Assembly: GCA_022264855.1 (NCBI GenBank)
Contig: JABYQU010000092.1
Span: 1-53,920, forward strand
DNA length: 53,920 nucleotides
Reading direction: 5' to 3'
DNA from: Lenzites betulinus
Lineage: Eukaryota; Basidiomycota; Agaricomycetes; Polyporales; Polyporaceae
The notes under the pieces: model-generated
Database searches by the model: none
Seen by the model: only the letters and a program-made list of their open reading frames with translations
What the model was told of the DNA's origin: nothing
Program-made: the position numbers and the translations under genes
Shown: in pieces, positions 10,540 to 22,900 of the stretch
How positions within the stretch are numbered: position 1 is the first letter of the stretch
Layout: every line of letters begins with the position of its first letter

Positions 10540-13179
10540 TCACCACAGCGGCTCAACGTCTGTCCATCCTCGTTGCCTCTGTTCCCAATACCCGCCCTTA
10601 TACACCCACTCGTCGCCGACCTGCTTGAACCACCGGGGACCGCGCTCCTGGCCCCGCGTCCGGCGGTCACGCTGCATCTCCTCCACGCGCTGCTTCTCAT
10701 GCTCCGCGGCATCGAGGTCGCCATTCTCCAGCGCGCGCACGTCGGGCCTGAAGCGCGAGTCCGTAGGCGGCAGCTTGCCTTCGAGGTCGGGCGTGATCTC
10801 GTTGAGCGTGATCCCGAACGCGGTGAAGCCGTAGTACTGCGCCGCGTTCTTCGGGAAGGGCGTGATCCGCCAGAGTACGTGGAGGTGCGACGAGTCGAGC
10901 TTGCGCGCCATCTGCTCGTCCCACTTGCCCTCGAGGTTCGCGAGGACGTCGCCGTCGGACGAGTTGATCACCCCCGAGACGACGTTGGTGGGTCCCCAGT
11001 ACCCGCCCTCCTTGAAGTCGAGCGTGCACGCGTCCCCGCTGCTGGTGTTCTTGATGACCATCTTGCCGATGTGCTCGAGGTACTTGGTACCCATCATGAG
11101 ATTTCGAATGAATGACGAGGGTCGGGCCCTGGATCATACGTCAACCTCTGCGCAACTCCAAACACATGCAGCTAGTCACATACCATTCAAAGTGCTCTTC
11201 ACCAATCTTTAAATGTATTGTGCCTTGGGGTATAACCTCCATGCTCTTGCCTGCCAACAAAATTCGGTCAATCTCCGGCAAGGGGAATATCGATTAGCAG
11301 AAGGCATACCCCAGAACTTGGTTTTCCCGCTGGAGGTGGCGTATAGCTCCCAGCCTTCGCCCTCGGCATGCCACGCAAGAATGACGGGATTGTGACATAC
11401 TTTTTCTGCGATGAGGTGCATCCGTACGTCCTCAAAGGTTTCGGCGAGCATGGGATTGCTAAACAATCCTCAGCATCTACGATGTTCACAGAGAAAGAAA
11501 ATTCCTCACAATCCTTTCCGTCCAGTTCTATGTTTGGTGTTTGCGTATGTGGAGACCGCAAAGGCGGCGATATAACATATTCGCTCGACAGGATCCTGAC
11601 TCTGGACTGCCTGGGCTAGGAGATCATAGTACTCTAATTCTTCTGCGGCCTTCTGGAGCATCGTGAGTGGCTCGTTGAAGGTTACAGGAAGAGCCACTTT
11701 GGACAGATCCTGACATCTGGTTAGTATTGCCGGGGTAGACAACCGTCGGATAAGCCTACCTTTCCGACATTCTTCTTCAGGACCGCGAAGAGGCTGCCTT
11801 CGTCTCCCACTGGACCGGAAGGTAGTGTTGTCCTGCGATGGATAACCGTAGGTTCTTCCGTAAGGCTCTTCTCGGCGGTCTCTTCGGTCTCGCTGTCGGT
11901 GTCCATACCCGTGCTTGACCCCGCCTCCGTCGCTTCTGTGCGATCCGTCAACCGAGAGTCGGTGAAGTACAGTTTGCTATCCTGGCTTTCGTCCGCGGGC
12001 GGAGAAACGTCCAACAGATATTCTTCCGGGCCGTCGTACTCGGGCGCGTCGAACCACACGCTGCTATCGCTGTGCGAGCTAAACACCGACGCACGCTTCC
12101 GCCCCGGAGACGGTGTCCGCGCTTCGTCCTCCTCTTCCACAGTGCTGGGCAACGGGGAGCCTACCGTCCCGGATGGGCAGGTGTCAATGGATGGGTATGA
12201 GTGGAACGTCTTCCCGAGCGCAGAATGCTGATTCTTGAGCTGCTCCAAAGCGGTCGTCATGCGCTTCAACAGCTCTGACGACGAGGGCGACGACTCCGCC
12301 ATGCCGGCGGCCGGCACGCCGAGATGCGGTGACTCGTGGTGATGACCTGCGGCGGCAGCGCGAGCGTGAGGGGCAATGGCGGGCGCAGCAAGCGACGGCA
12401 CCCACCCTTCCTGAACAACCCGAGGACGCCATGTTCCTTGCTACTGTGCGCGCCTCCAGATGTAGAACGCGTACTGGTCCGCTTGCGTCTTCGGTCTTCC
12501 TCCTCAAAGGTAGTCAGGGCCTCACTCAGTTCTGCAATGGTCTTCACCGTGTATGAGTCTCCGTCCTTCAGAATCTCCGATCGGACGTACATTGCCCATC
12601 TCTTCCACAAGCATAGATAAACGTCCAAATTGCATATTACCGCGAGTAGATGAACGCGCGAGAGATGACCGCCTCGATTTCGGCATCTCTTGCGCAACTA
12701 TCTTGCTGCTCGCGAAGGGGGCACTCAGTATATTCCATACTGTACAATACTTTGCGATGCGACTGACCGAAAAGCCGTCATCCAGCTGTCAAAGTCCTCC
12801 TCGCTGAGGCATTTGATGTGAAATGTCGCGTTGTGCGAGTCCACGTGAATGTCCCTCCGCCCAGGGGCAGTCGACACGGCCGCTTGTGTGAGCAGCAACT
12901 GGTCTCTGGGTGGTTGGCCAGGTTGGAACGAGTACGAAAGCATCCCAGACTTGTATAGTGTAAAGTATCGCCGTGCAAACCCTGCGTACGATCAAGCACT
13001 GTATCGTATGGGGCCACAGCAAGCGTACCTTGCATACGCTTGCGCCGCTTCTTCAACACCCATCCTTCGAATATGACGTCCCCCGCCGGCACAGAAGAGG
13101 GCGTGACGGGTCTACCTGGCGCAGTAGACGCAAGAGAGGCATTGACGGCCAGGAGAGCTGTAGCGTTATGTTGCTGCAT
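10540..13179 (-). CDS. PH-domain oxysterol-binding protein (OSBP/Osh family)
   Basis: This is a lipid-transfer protein of membrane contact sites. Translation starts MQQHNATALL (13177-13179). A PH domain follows at about residues 35-135 (FEGWVLKKRRKRMQ|GFARRYFTLYKSG ... FHIKCLSEEDFDSWMTAF), with an intron inside it. A long Ser-rich acidic linker comes next, then the OSBP-related domain: FNEPLTMLQKAAEELEYYDLL, FNPMLAETFE, HIGKMVIKN, EGKWDEQMARK, FPKNAAQYYGFTAFGITLNEI, LPPTDSRFRPDVRALENGD and a Trp-rich end (stop 10540-10542). PH plus ORD without ankyrin repeats resembles Osh3 of yeast. The family fingerprint, usually EQVSHHPP, reads EKVCHNPV here, so one of the two His residues that normally contact PI4P is Asn. 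All exon joins examined are in frame. Confidence 0.88.
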
Positions 13180-13750
13180 TACGAGTGAGGTACGAGTACG
13201 AAAGCACGAAGTGGATCGAGTAACGAGCGAATGGAAGTGGATCTAGACCATCGAGGAGCAGAGCGGAGATCAAGTAGGCTGGGAGAAGGCGATGCACAGG
13301 GCAACGCGGAAGGAGGGCGAGAGAGGGAAGGGCAGAGGTAGAGGGTATGCGGCCGCAGTGGCCACAGCTCTAGGCGTGTTTTGGCAGTCTCGGAGACCGC
13401 CACCGCGACTGTGGGCGGAGCGCTCGGCCCCGCCATGACCTCACCCCGTCCTCACCACCACCGTTCTGCTGAGGACCTCCTCGGCCCTCATAAACACCAG
13501 ATAACATTCCGTGCCTGATACATCACCCTCGGACCGCATGCCGCGGCCCGAGGAGAACGTGCTATTCCAACACCAATATTCATAGCTCAGTATACGGATG
13601 TACAAGTGCGAAAACCAGACAGCGACGAAGAAAATCGGTAAATTATCGTAAATCGAGGCCTATCGTGAAGTGCGCTCGCCGCTCGAGAAGGAAGGGGTAA
13701 CAAGGCGTCCTGGGCTGTCACCAGCGCAGACGAAGCGTCTTCGAGCGGGC
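13180..13750. other. Intergenic between the sterol-binding and Rab7 genes
   Basis: It contains the upstream region of the sterol-binding gene (purine-rich 13200-13350, pyrimidine-rich on its own strand) and the 3' flank of the Rab7 gene. An 85-codon open frame on the minus strand abuts the start but has no recognisable domain and is probably leader. Confidence 0.5.
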
Positions 13751-14711
<961 letters not shown>

Positions 14712-14946
14712 AGCGAGCGAGGAGGATGTACGGGGAAGGACGGGGGCGGATAGAAAGGGAGCAAGGCAGGATATGCGGACTGGTAACGCCTGGGTCGACG
14801 ACACCGGCGCTTCCCGATCTCAGATCCCGCCCTCGTTTGAGCTCCGTTTAGACGCCCGATGCAGGCTGTTGCTGCTGCTTGTCCCTGCCACGATCCCTCC
14901 GTCCGGCCCTGTGCCCTCTTCCGTCCTCTCCCCCTCTCCCTCCGCC
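14712..14946. promoter_or_regulatory. Shared divergent promoter of YPT7 and ATG16
   Basis: Only 235 bp separate the two start codons. The right half is pyrimidine-rich on the plus strand just before the ATG16 ATG (ccctctccctccgcc), as is common in fungal leaders. No clear TATA box is seen on either side. Confidence 0.5.
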
Positions 14947-15964
14947 ATGGCCGAGCCCTCCTGGCAGGAAACATTGCGTCTGCGGCTTGTCGAGCGCAAT
15001 GCGCGTGAGTCCTCGTACGCGCCCGTTATCGAACAATGTATGTATTTTCTCGCGTGCGCCGCGCCGCGCGACGCCACCTCCTCCTCCCTTGGACGCAATC
15101 CCAATGTGAACGCTGAAAAGATCGCAGATTGGCACAACAGACGAAGCTGTTGAAGGAGCGCAATGCGTCCCTGCTGCGCGCGATGGGCAACGCGCGTCCA
15201 AATCCTAGCAGCTCCACCGTGTTTGTGCCCGGCACAGGCGAGGAGTACGTGATGATGCATCATACGCGACGGGCTGCGTTGCTGACCTGAAGGCCCTAGT
15301 AACCCGGTACGAGCCGCGTACATCGCCTCCCTGGAGTCTCAGATATCGTCGCTGCGGGACGAGCTAGCGACGGTGTACAAGACCCAAGGCCAGAACGCGC
15401 AGCGACTACTGGCGATGAACGAGACATTGCGCGAGAAGGAGGAGATGTCGCGACTAGATTCAGAAAACCTGAGGAAATGTCGCGATGAAATCACCGTTCT
15501 GCGGAAGAAGGTCGACCAACATAGCGAGTTGATGGCGGAGAAGGATAGGACTGCCCAGGTGAGCCTATCGACGTATATGACACCGTTTAGTCGCTCATCA
15601 TGGTGTCCAGATCCTTCACGATGAGATCAACACCCTGCAACTAGAGCTCAGCCAGATCGAAGAGCGGAACCAGACCCTCACGAAGGACAACGCAAAGTTG
15701 CTGCAGCGATGGCTAGACGCAAAGCAGGCCGAAGTGAACCGGATGAACGAGGCAAACCAGTTCTACGAAGACATGCAGACGCGACGACAAACGGGCCAGG
15801 ACGCGCATGCCGGCGCGAACGGGGACGCAAGCAGTGACTCCCCCGCAGCGAACGCCAACGGGTCGGGAAATGGGGAGGACAGGACGGAGACGGGGTCAAC
15901 GACGACGACGGATGGGACGCCATCTCACGCGGAGACGGACGTGAATCTGACACCGAATGGCTGA
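14947..15964 (+). CDS. ATG16: Autophagy protein Atg16
   Basis: Atg16 binds Atg5-Atg12 and directs Atg8 lipidation at the growing autophagosome. The start reads MAEPSWQETLRLRLVERNARE, the Atg5-binding helix. An intron follows EQ, then YRRLAQQTKLLKERNASLL and a long coiled coil (YIASLESQISSLRDELATVY, LRKKVDQHSELMAEKD, LQLELSQIEERNQTLTKDN, LLQRWLDAKQAEVNRMNEAN). The LxxRWLxxKxxEAxxMN-type stretch is the family hallmark. The tail is low-complexity (Gly/Asn/Ser/Thr) and ends LTPNG, stop 15962-15964. As in other fungi there is no WD40 domain. Four or five exons all join in frame. Confidence 0.93.
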
Positions 15965-16546
15965 TAGTGGATGACTGAGTCTGTGGTCTGTTCTTCATCC
16001 TCCCCAGCTACCCAAGCCCGCCCCCTTCTTACGTCGACCCTTTCGATACCCAGCATTCTAGATATCCTACACTTTGTCTAAGGACCCCCCGATGTAATCG
16101 TCCTAAACGTTCCTACCTACGGTCACGACGCTGCTAATCGCGCCCTTCGGATGGATGTATTCTTGGTTGTGCGGTATATATGTGCTTCCCATATCGCACT
16201 CCCTCCAGCTGCCCACTTCCGCTGCTTGCAACGCGACTGCCAGCCGCTTCAAGCTGGTTATCTGTGGCGGCCGAGCTCGCCTCGTGCCGAGAAGCCGATG
16301 ACACCGCACGCCAGGAATGGCCTCTGGCCGAACCGAATAGGAAGTTGACGTGGTTGAGTTGGCTGTGTCAGCCCCCTCGAAATTCCAACATAAGATCGGG
16401 CAGCGCAGGGAGGAAGGAACTGTAGAAGCCATCCACGACCACCATCATCCGCCTCGTCTTCTCTCTTTTTCCTCTGTTTGTTCCGCACCTAGATCTGTTC
16501 TCCTAACATTTACAGCCTATTCTCCACTCACAACCTATCCCTCGAG
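15965..16546. other. Intergenic, ATG16 3' flank and promoter of the secreted-protein gene
   Basis: There is no convincing gene. Bases 16430-16546 are rich in C and T on the plus strand and probably hold the leader of the next gene. The few open frames have no recognisable domain. Confidence 0.5.
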
Positions 16547-17438
16547 ATGCGTACCCCCAGCCTCGCTTGTGCCCTCTTCGCCGCAGCCGCGGTCAGCTTC
16601 GTCAACGCCGCACCACTCCCCGCTCCGGGAACCTACAGCTCAGACGTCTTCTCTGTCTCCAGCCCCAGCCCCAACTCTCAACCCGCGCCCGTGGAAGACA
16701 ACGTGACCCCTCCCGCGCATACCCATCCTCGCATCGGCATCAAGGAAATCCGCGATGCCTCACCGGACCACCAACCTAAGATCTGGAACGACCGCACGTA
16801 TGTCATCCTCTTTTCCCCTTCCCGCCGTTTTCTCATCTGCATTAGAATTGCACCCAGGGCGCTCGACGCCGACACTGTTGGCGGAAACGCCTACTCCGGC
16901 GCGACCAGCGACGCCAGCGGCGGCTCCGTGACCAAGTAAGCCCCCATTTTGTAACCCCCACTACAAGCCGCTAACCACCCTCCCACCAGCAGCGCGAAGA
17001 GCTTCGCGATCACGAAGCGCACGGGCGACGACGGCACGCTTGGCGGCAACGCATACACCGGGAGCAGCGGGGATGTGGACGGCGGCTCCGTCGTGAACCA
17101 GGGCAACAACATGGGCATGCCGACGATCATGAACATGAACTCGAACAACGGCGGTGCCGGCGGTGGCTCGCATTCGGGCTGCGCGAATGGCGGGCAGGGG
17201 GCGGACCGCGGCTCGGGCGGGAACGCGTACTCGGGCTCCACGGGCAGCGCGGATGGTGGGGAGGTGTTTAACTCGGGCGGGGTCATGAACGTGGACTCGA
17301 GTACGTCTCTTTGGTTCTTTGGCTGGTCTGTGGGGTGACAATATACTGACGGTTTTGGCGGTTGCAGACAACGCGGGTAATGCTGGGGACACGGGGTCTG
17401 GTTGTGCTTCGGGAGGCAATGTGTCTGACGGTGCATAA
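16547..17438 (+). CDS. Small secreted Gly/Asn-rich repeat protein, unknown function
   Basis: The protein opens with a signal peptide (MRTPSLACALFAAAAVSFVNA, cleavage after NAA likely). A Pro/Ser-rich pro-region follows to about residue 65, then RIGIKEIRDASPDHQPKIW. The body is three to four repeats of the pattern GGNAYSGx(5-7)GGxVxN: VGGNAYSGATSDASGGSV, LGGNAYTGSSGDVDGGSV, SGGNAYSGSTGSADGGEV, and a shorter C-terminal GSGCASGGNVSDGA. A Met/Asn-rich segment (MGMPTIMNMNSNN) separates repeats two and three. Three introns (one after DRT, one after SVT, one after VDS) are in frame and the stop is at 17436-17438. KRT after repeat one could be a processing site. I recognise no enzyme fold. It may be a cell-wall or extracellular-matrix protein. 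Confidence 0.8.
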
Positions 17439-17845
17439 TACGGAGCAGGCCGTGGCAGAGTCTCATTCTGCACTCATAACTTACATCTTCCCAATAACAT
17501 ATACCCTGAGTTGAAGTCTTATGGTTCATCCTGTGTGAACCCGTAAGACACAGTCCTCTTGAGTAAGCACCCCAGACATCCTGAGAAGGTGTCTTCCGGG
17601 AGATGTACAGATATACGACACACCGCGCGACAGACACCACGGACAGGCAATACACCCATGATAGATTATAACGAACGTTCATAGTAAGTATTAGCGATGA
17701 AGTAGACGAATTAACATCGATCCTGGTTGTTAACGAGAGTATTAGAGCGTCGAGTACCATATTAGCCAGCAGTCCTGTAAGAGATATAAATGTGATAGAT
17801 AGTACGCAGCAGGTGTCCAAGACATTGTCGACGTCTCGGTGGGTA
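17439..17845. other. Intergenic between converging genes
   Basis: The secreted-protein gene (+) and the F-box gene (-) converge here. The stretch is AT-richer than its neighbours and probably holds both 3' untranslated regions. No gene is supported. Confidence 0.5.
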
Positions 17846-19532
17846 TCAATATTTGCCAGAGAGGAAGCCCCGTCCTTGCGCGTCCCTTCTAATAATCGCC
17901 GTCCGCATCCCTCGGAAACGATAGGGCCCCGGTGTGATGTGGATCAGTCCCCCTTTCAGCTCGGGCCAGCAGATTGCGAGATTCGATCCGATCGCCTTGA
18001 GGTCGAGCTCGGCGAGTAAGGTCTCGACACAATTTGCGCTTGCGGAGAACATGAACAAGCCCGACGGATTTGTTGGCAACGTCGCAGACACAGCGCCTCC
18101 GCCGTTGGCGGCAGGGTGGGTCATATTGACGGTTTCGGGAGGCACTAGTACAGGAGCGAAGTCGGGGGAGGGGAGGGCGTACAGGTGCAAGCCGAACCCC
18201 TGGAGGCGAAACGGGCTCAGCTCGTCGATGAGTTCGCGCTGACAGCGCATGGGTAAGTTCATTACTCGGAGAACGCGAAGATAGAGGACGGCGAACCAGG
18301 TCATGGCTCACGGGCCTATATCCTTTGCTAGCATACAAAGGGGAGATCGCCACAGCCAAGGTAACGGAGAGAAGCGTCCGCGTCTCGCCAAGTTCGGGCG
18401 CGACTTCGAAGAAAAGTTGCGGCATCACGCTGAGGACCTCCATGTTCACCGTCATGTCGAGCCTTTTCGGTTTGACCTCGTGGAGCACGTCGATGAGTAG
18501 GCGGAGCTGGGCTGGTTCGTCCACCGGCCTGATCGTCAGACGAGCGACGGGACAGGACAGCGCGAGCAGGTAGAGCGCGCACACGTCCGCCGTCAAGTGT
18601 TCGAGCTGAGTCCAACTACCGTCAAGCTCCTGTGCGCCCAAGTTGAGTTCACGGTGCTCTTCCCAGTCCTGGATGAAGTGGTCGATGTCCGCCCATGGAC
18701 GGTGGTCGCAGGTGATGGTGAGGTGTGTGAGGTTGGGAAAGGCGGAGAGGTATCCCCTGATATACGGTGCGCCGTCGTAGAGGGTGAGCTTCTTGAGCTT
18801 GTGAAATACGTAGGGCGCGTTATAGAAGTGGGCGCCGTACCGCCGGGAATACTGGATGTCGAGCTCTTCCAGCTTGAACTGAAGGGGCGCACAGAGGAAC
18901 ATGGGGTGATGCAAGACACCCTCCCTGTCGTCCAGGGAATCCAGGAACGGGTCCGGGTTGATGTATGTGACAGTCAGAGATACCAGCCAGGAGGTGCTGC
19001 CCAGCAGCTCGAGCTTGCCGCAACGATAGAGGGCGAGATGGCGCAGCGATGGCATGTGGGTTACTGCGTCAAAAAGGTCGGGGTGGGAGGCAAAGAGGTC
19101 CCTGGTGTGGCAGATGTACAAAGAGTGGAGGTTCGGGCTGCCCCTCAGGATGCTTCCGAAAAGATTCGCGCAGGGATCAACGGTCTTGACAGCCAGATGC
19201 ATTGAGTGGAGATGATAGAGCACCCCGGTAGAGTGAGCGAGGAGGAAACTTATGAAGGAATCAAAGGAACGCTGATCACGGATGAAGACCTGTCGTCCGC
19301 TCATGATGTATTTCGCGCCAGCACGATAGATGGCACGGCAGATGAGGACGAAACGGAGCACTGTGGGCGCGTCGCAGAAAGACATTATTATGAGGAGGAC
19401 GTCGTTGTTGAGAACGGGATATCGCCCAGCTGGTTTCGCGAGACATAGGTCATTTGCATTAAAGCCGAAGGAGGTACGGCGAGTAGTATAGCACTGTAGG
19501 CTTGAATTCGAGTTGTCAGTCCGAGTTGGCAT
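17846..19532 (-). CDS. F-box protein
   Basis: This is a likely substrate adaptor of an SCF ubiquitin ligase. ATG at 19530-19532 (MPTRTDNSNSS) is the first Met in frame. The F-box is at about residues 37-80 (YPVLNNDVLLIIMSF, APTVLRFVLICRAIY). Behind it lie diffuse leucine-rich stretches without regular LRR spacing (SLRHLALYRCGKLELL, KLKKLTLYDGAPYIRGYL, LTHLTITCDH). A single 73-bp intron (18239-18311, GTGAGC to CTGTCAG) joins SKGYRP to RELIDELSPF in phase. Without it the frame becomes Arg/Pro-rich nonsense. The protein is 537 residues and ends GRGFLSGKY. Such F-box genes are strongly expanded in agaricomycetes and the target cannot be read from sequence. It is divergent from the aconitase gene. 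Confidence 0.8.
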
Positions 19533-19943
19533 AGATATCCGTGCGTGGGCAGCGTCCACTGATAAATTACTGCTTACTGTTGAGCGTATGGTAGAAGCAG
19601 ATCTGACATGTCTGTCTCCCTGCGAAGGCCACCAGCAGTAGAGGGTAGTAGCGGGAGAGAACGCTGGCGAGTCTGACTCTGGGGGAAACAGTGTGTCGGG
19701 GACGGGCGCGTGACCGCGTCGAGGGCGGGCAATCGGCGGCGTGTGATTGGGGGACGCGTAAAGTCACAGAAGACGCGAATGTGACGAAGTGGGGAACTCC
19801 TGATTTTTGTTTTCCGAGTGACTCGGACTGGCTGGATCCACGTCTTGGTCCTCCTTCAACTTGCTCTCCGATACCTCCACCTCGTTGATCACCGCGAACG
19901 CGACGCTCGAGCTCGTCTGGTCTGAGCGCAGGTGTTCTTCCCC
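19533..19943. promoter_or_regulatory. Divergent promoter region, F-box gene and aconitase gene
   Basis: The two start codons lie 411 bp apart. I see no clear TATA box. A 130-codon minus-strand open frame covers the region but has no recognisable domain. Confidence 0.4.
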
Positions 19944-22900
19944 ATGCGACACCATTCAATCAGGAGTCTGGTAGGACCCTCTCGCCGCCCTCTGCCGTTG
20001 TCTAGCCCGCGCAGGTCGCTTGCGACAGAGGCCACCTCTCTCCCTCAGAAAGACTGCTCTTCTATCACGCCCCCGTATGGAAAGCTTTCGAAGAATCTCG
20101 CAGCGGTCCGCCGCATACTCGGCGACAGGCCACTCACTCTAGCGGAGAAGATCCTATACAGCCACATCCATGACCCAGAGCGGACCTTGGCGAGCGGTGG
20201 AATCGCACGGGGAGAGACATATCTCCAGCTTATTCCGGAGAGGGTTGCGATGCAGGATGCATCTGCTCAAATGGCGTTGTAGGTAGCTCTATCGACCTCG
20301 CCCCGGAATATCGAAGTTAACAAGAAGCTACCAGGCTGCAGTTCATGAGCGCAGGAATGTCACGATGCGCTGTGCCCGCGAGCATCCACTGTGACCATCT
20401 CATTCAAGCCTCGGAAGGTGCGGACAAGGACCTAGAAGTAAGTTTGTAGTCGCCTATGTGTATGCTGCAACCCCGTACATAACTTTCCCCAGCGATCAAT
20501 TGTGACTAATCAAGAGGTCTTCGACTTCTTGGAGAGCGCCGCACGCAAGTACGGTATCGAGTTCTGGAAGCCTGGCTCTGGCATCATCCACCAAATTGTT
20601 CTGGAGAATTATGCAGCTCCCGGAATGCTCATGTGAGTTTGTACGCCGTGTTCACTCTCGCTGACGCTCAACGTGTTTGTAACAGGCTTGGTACAGGTAA
20701 GTGAAAAGCCGCCCGCCCTGACCAAAGATATTTATGCCTGGTTAGACTCGCATACGCCCAATGCTGGCGGCCTCGGTATGCTTGCTATTGGCGTCGGCGG
20801 TGCAGATGCGGTAGATGCCCTCACGGGCACACCATGGGAACTCAAGGCTCCCAAAATCATCGGTATGTCATGTTTCAATACAGATTTTCCGCAACGCGTT
20901 TGCATTCCGTTGTGTGAGGCTTGCATTCCATCGGGCGGAGTGAAAGCTTAGTGAGCGCTCGCACCTCTTGGCGTAAGGGCCAGAGAGGAGGCAAGGCGCT
21001 CCTTGGAGATACGTCCATTCACGTTCGTGCAGTAAGTTGGCGGTCATGCAGCAAGTCAACGTTCGCATTGATCTACAAAATTACTCTTCGCTCTTGAATC
21101 GTATTACCCAACGGAAAACACGCGTTGCGAATAAGCTCTCATGAGCGGAGCTGGAGCTATAAGCTGACATTTGCGTAGGCGTGCACTTGACTGGACAAAT
21201 GAATGGCTGGGCGACTCCGAAGGACCTGATCCTCCACCTCGCCGGTAAACTCACCGTCCGGGTGCGAGCAAGTCCCATATGTCATAGAGTGCGCGATACT
21301 GACATATTTTGGGCTCATAGGGTGGAACTGGTTCTATCCTGGAATACTTTGGCCCCGGCGTTTTCAACCAATCATGTACAGGTCTGGCCACTGTCGCAAA
21401 CATGGGCGCCGAGGTCGGCGCAACAACTTCCACGTTCCCATACACCCCTGGCATGCGAGCATACCTTCAAGCTACCGGGCGTGCACCGGTTGCAGCCGCA
21501 GCGGACAGGGCGGCCCTTGATGGATATCTCGCGGCAGATGAAAACGCACAATACGACGAAATCATCCAGATCGTTCGTGTTTCATCGTCTCCGGATGGGG
21601 CGCACCTGGCTGACAAGGACTTGTAATCTTAGAACCTGTCGGAACTCGAGCCAACGATTAACGGACCGTTCACTCCGGACCTGGCTACGCCGCTTTCGAA
21701 GTTCGGCACTTTCGTGCAGGAGAACGGCTGGAAGGACGAGCTTTCTGCGGCTTTGATCGGCTCGTGTACGAACAGCTCATATGAGGACATGGTGCGTATT
21801 TTACACCAAATTCACCCTTTGTGTTCGCATTCTAAAGCGCGCGAGAAGACTAGTGTAGCGGATCTCGCGAGGCAGGCAAAGGCGGCAGGCTTGAAGGCTA
21901 AGGTCCCGTTCCTTTGCACACCCGGTTCTGAGCAGATCCGCGCCACCATCGAGCGCGACCAGATCACAAGCCAGCTCCAGGACGTCGGCGCGACGGTATT
22001 GGCAAACGCTTGTGGACCCTGCATTGGACAAGTACGCGTGCTATCACATCTGTCATCATATACGCTAATAGTCCACAGTGGAAACGTGACGACAAGAAGG
22101 GCGAGGAGAATGGTATGCAGGCTCTTTCTCCCAAACCTCCACCGCACGAGCTGACGACGCACAGCGATCCTGACGTCGTTCAACCGCAACTTCAAGTCCC
22201 GCAACGATGGTAACAAACTCACGATGAACTTCCTCGCCTCGCCGACCGTCGTGACCGCCATGGCGTTCTCCGGGAAACTGTCTTTCAACCCGATGACGGA
22301 CACGCTTCCGCTGCCTTCCGGGGAGACGTTCCGCTTTACGCCGCCGCGCGGGCAGGACCTTCCTACCGCAGGCTTCACCCCGGGCGAGACGCGGTACTAC
22401 CCCACGCCCTCGCCAGAGCCGCAGCCGGAGACGGAAGTCGTGATCCACCCCGACTCACAGCGTCTGGAGCTGCTTGCGCCATTTGGGAGCTACTTTGAGC
22501 CTGGGTCGGGGAACGAGCGGGGTTTGGAGCTTCCCGCGCTGAAAGTGCTCATGCGCGTGCGGGGCAAGTGCACGACGGATCATATCTCGGCTGCTGTAAG
22601 CGATCTTCCAGCATGCGTTACGGATGGCGATTTAACGAAGTATTCTAGGGGCCGTGGCTGAAGTACAAGGGTCATTTGACGAACATCTCAGAGAACCTTC
22701 GTACGTGCACATCATTTCAACGACATAGTGCGTATGATTGAACAGCGATATCTACAGTTATTACGGTATGCCTCCTCGGCGGCCTGGCCCCCTCGCCTTA
22801 CTAAATCGCTCGTTGTAGGCTGTGAACGATGAAGGCGGAGATGTTAACGTCGCCTTTGACCACGACCACTCCCCTGCGGAGTCAGAAACGGACACCATCC

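Noticed and set aside
10537..11115. 192-codon plus-strand frame over the sterol-binding gene
   Set aside because: It is the antisense shadow of the long last exon, whose minus-strand product has clear family motifs.
13179..13436. An extra N-terminal exon of the sterol-binding protein
   Set aside because: The frame upstream of the chosen Met is Pro/Ser/Arg-rich without homology, and the PH domain starts soon after the chosen Met, as in relatives.
16891..17820. Long open frame (309 codons) on the minus strand
   Set aside because: It is antisense to the Gly/Asn repeat gene. The GC-rich repeat composition keeps the complement open, and the product is Pro/Ala-rich without any domain.
17889..18238. 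Continuation of the F-box protein in the unspliced frame (Arg/Pro-rich)
   Set aside because: Removing a well-formed 73-bp intron gives a normal sequence instead; the unspliced frame has nonsense-like composition.
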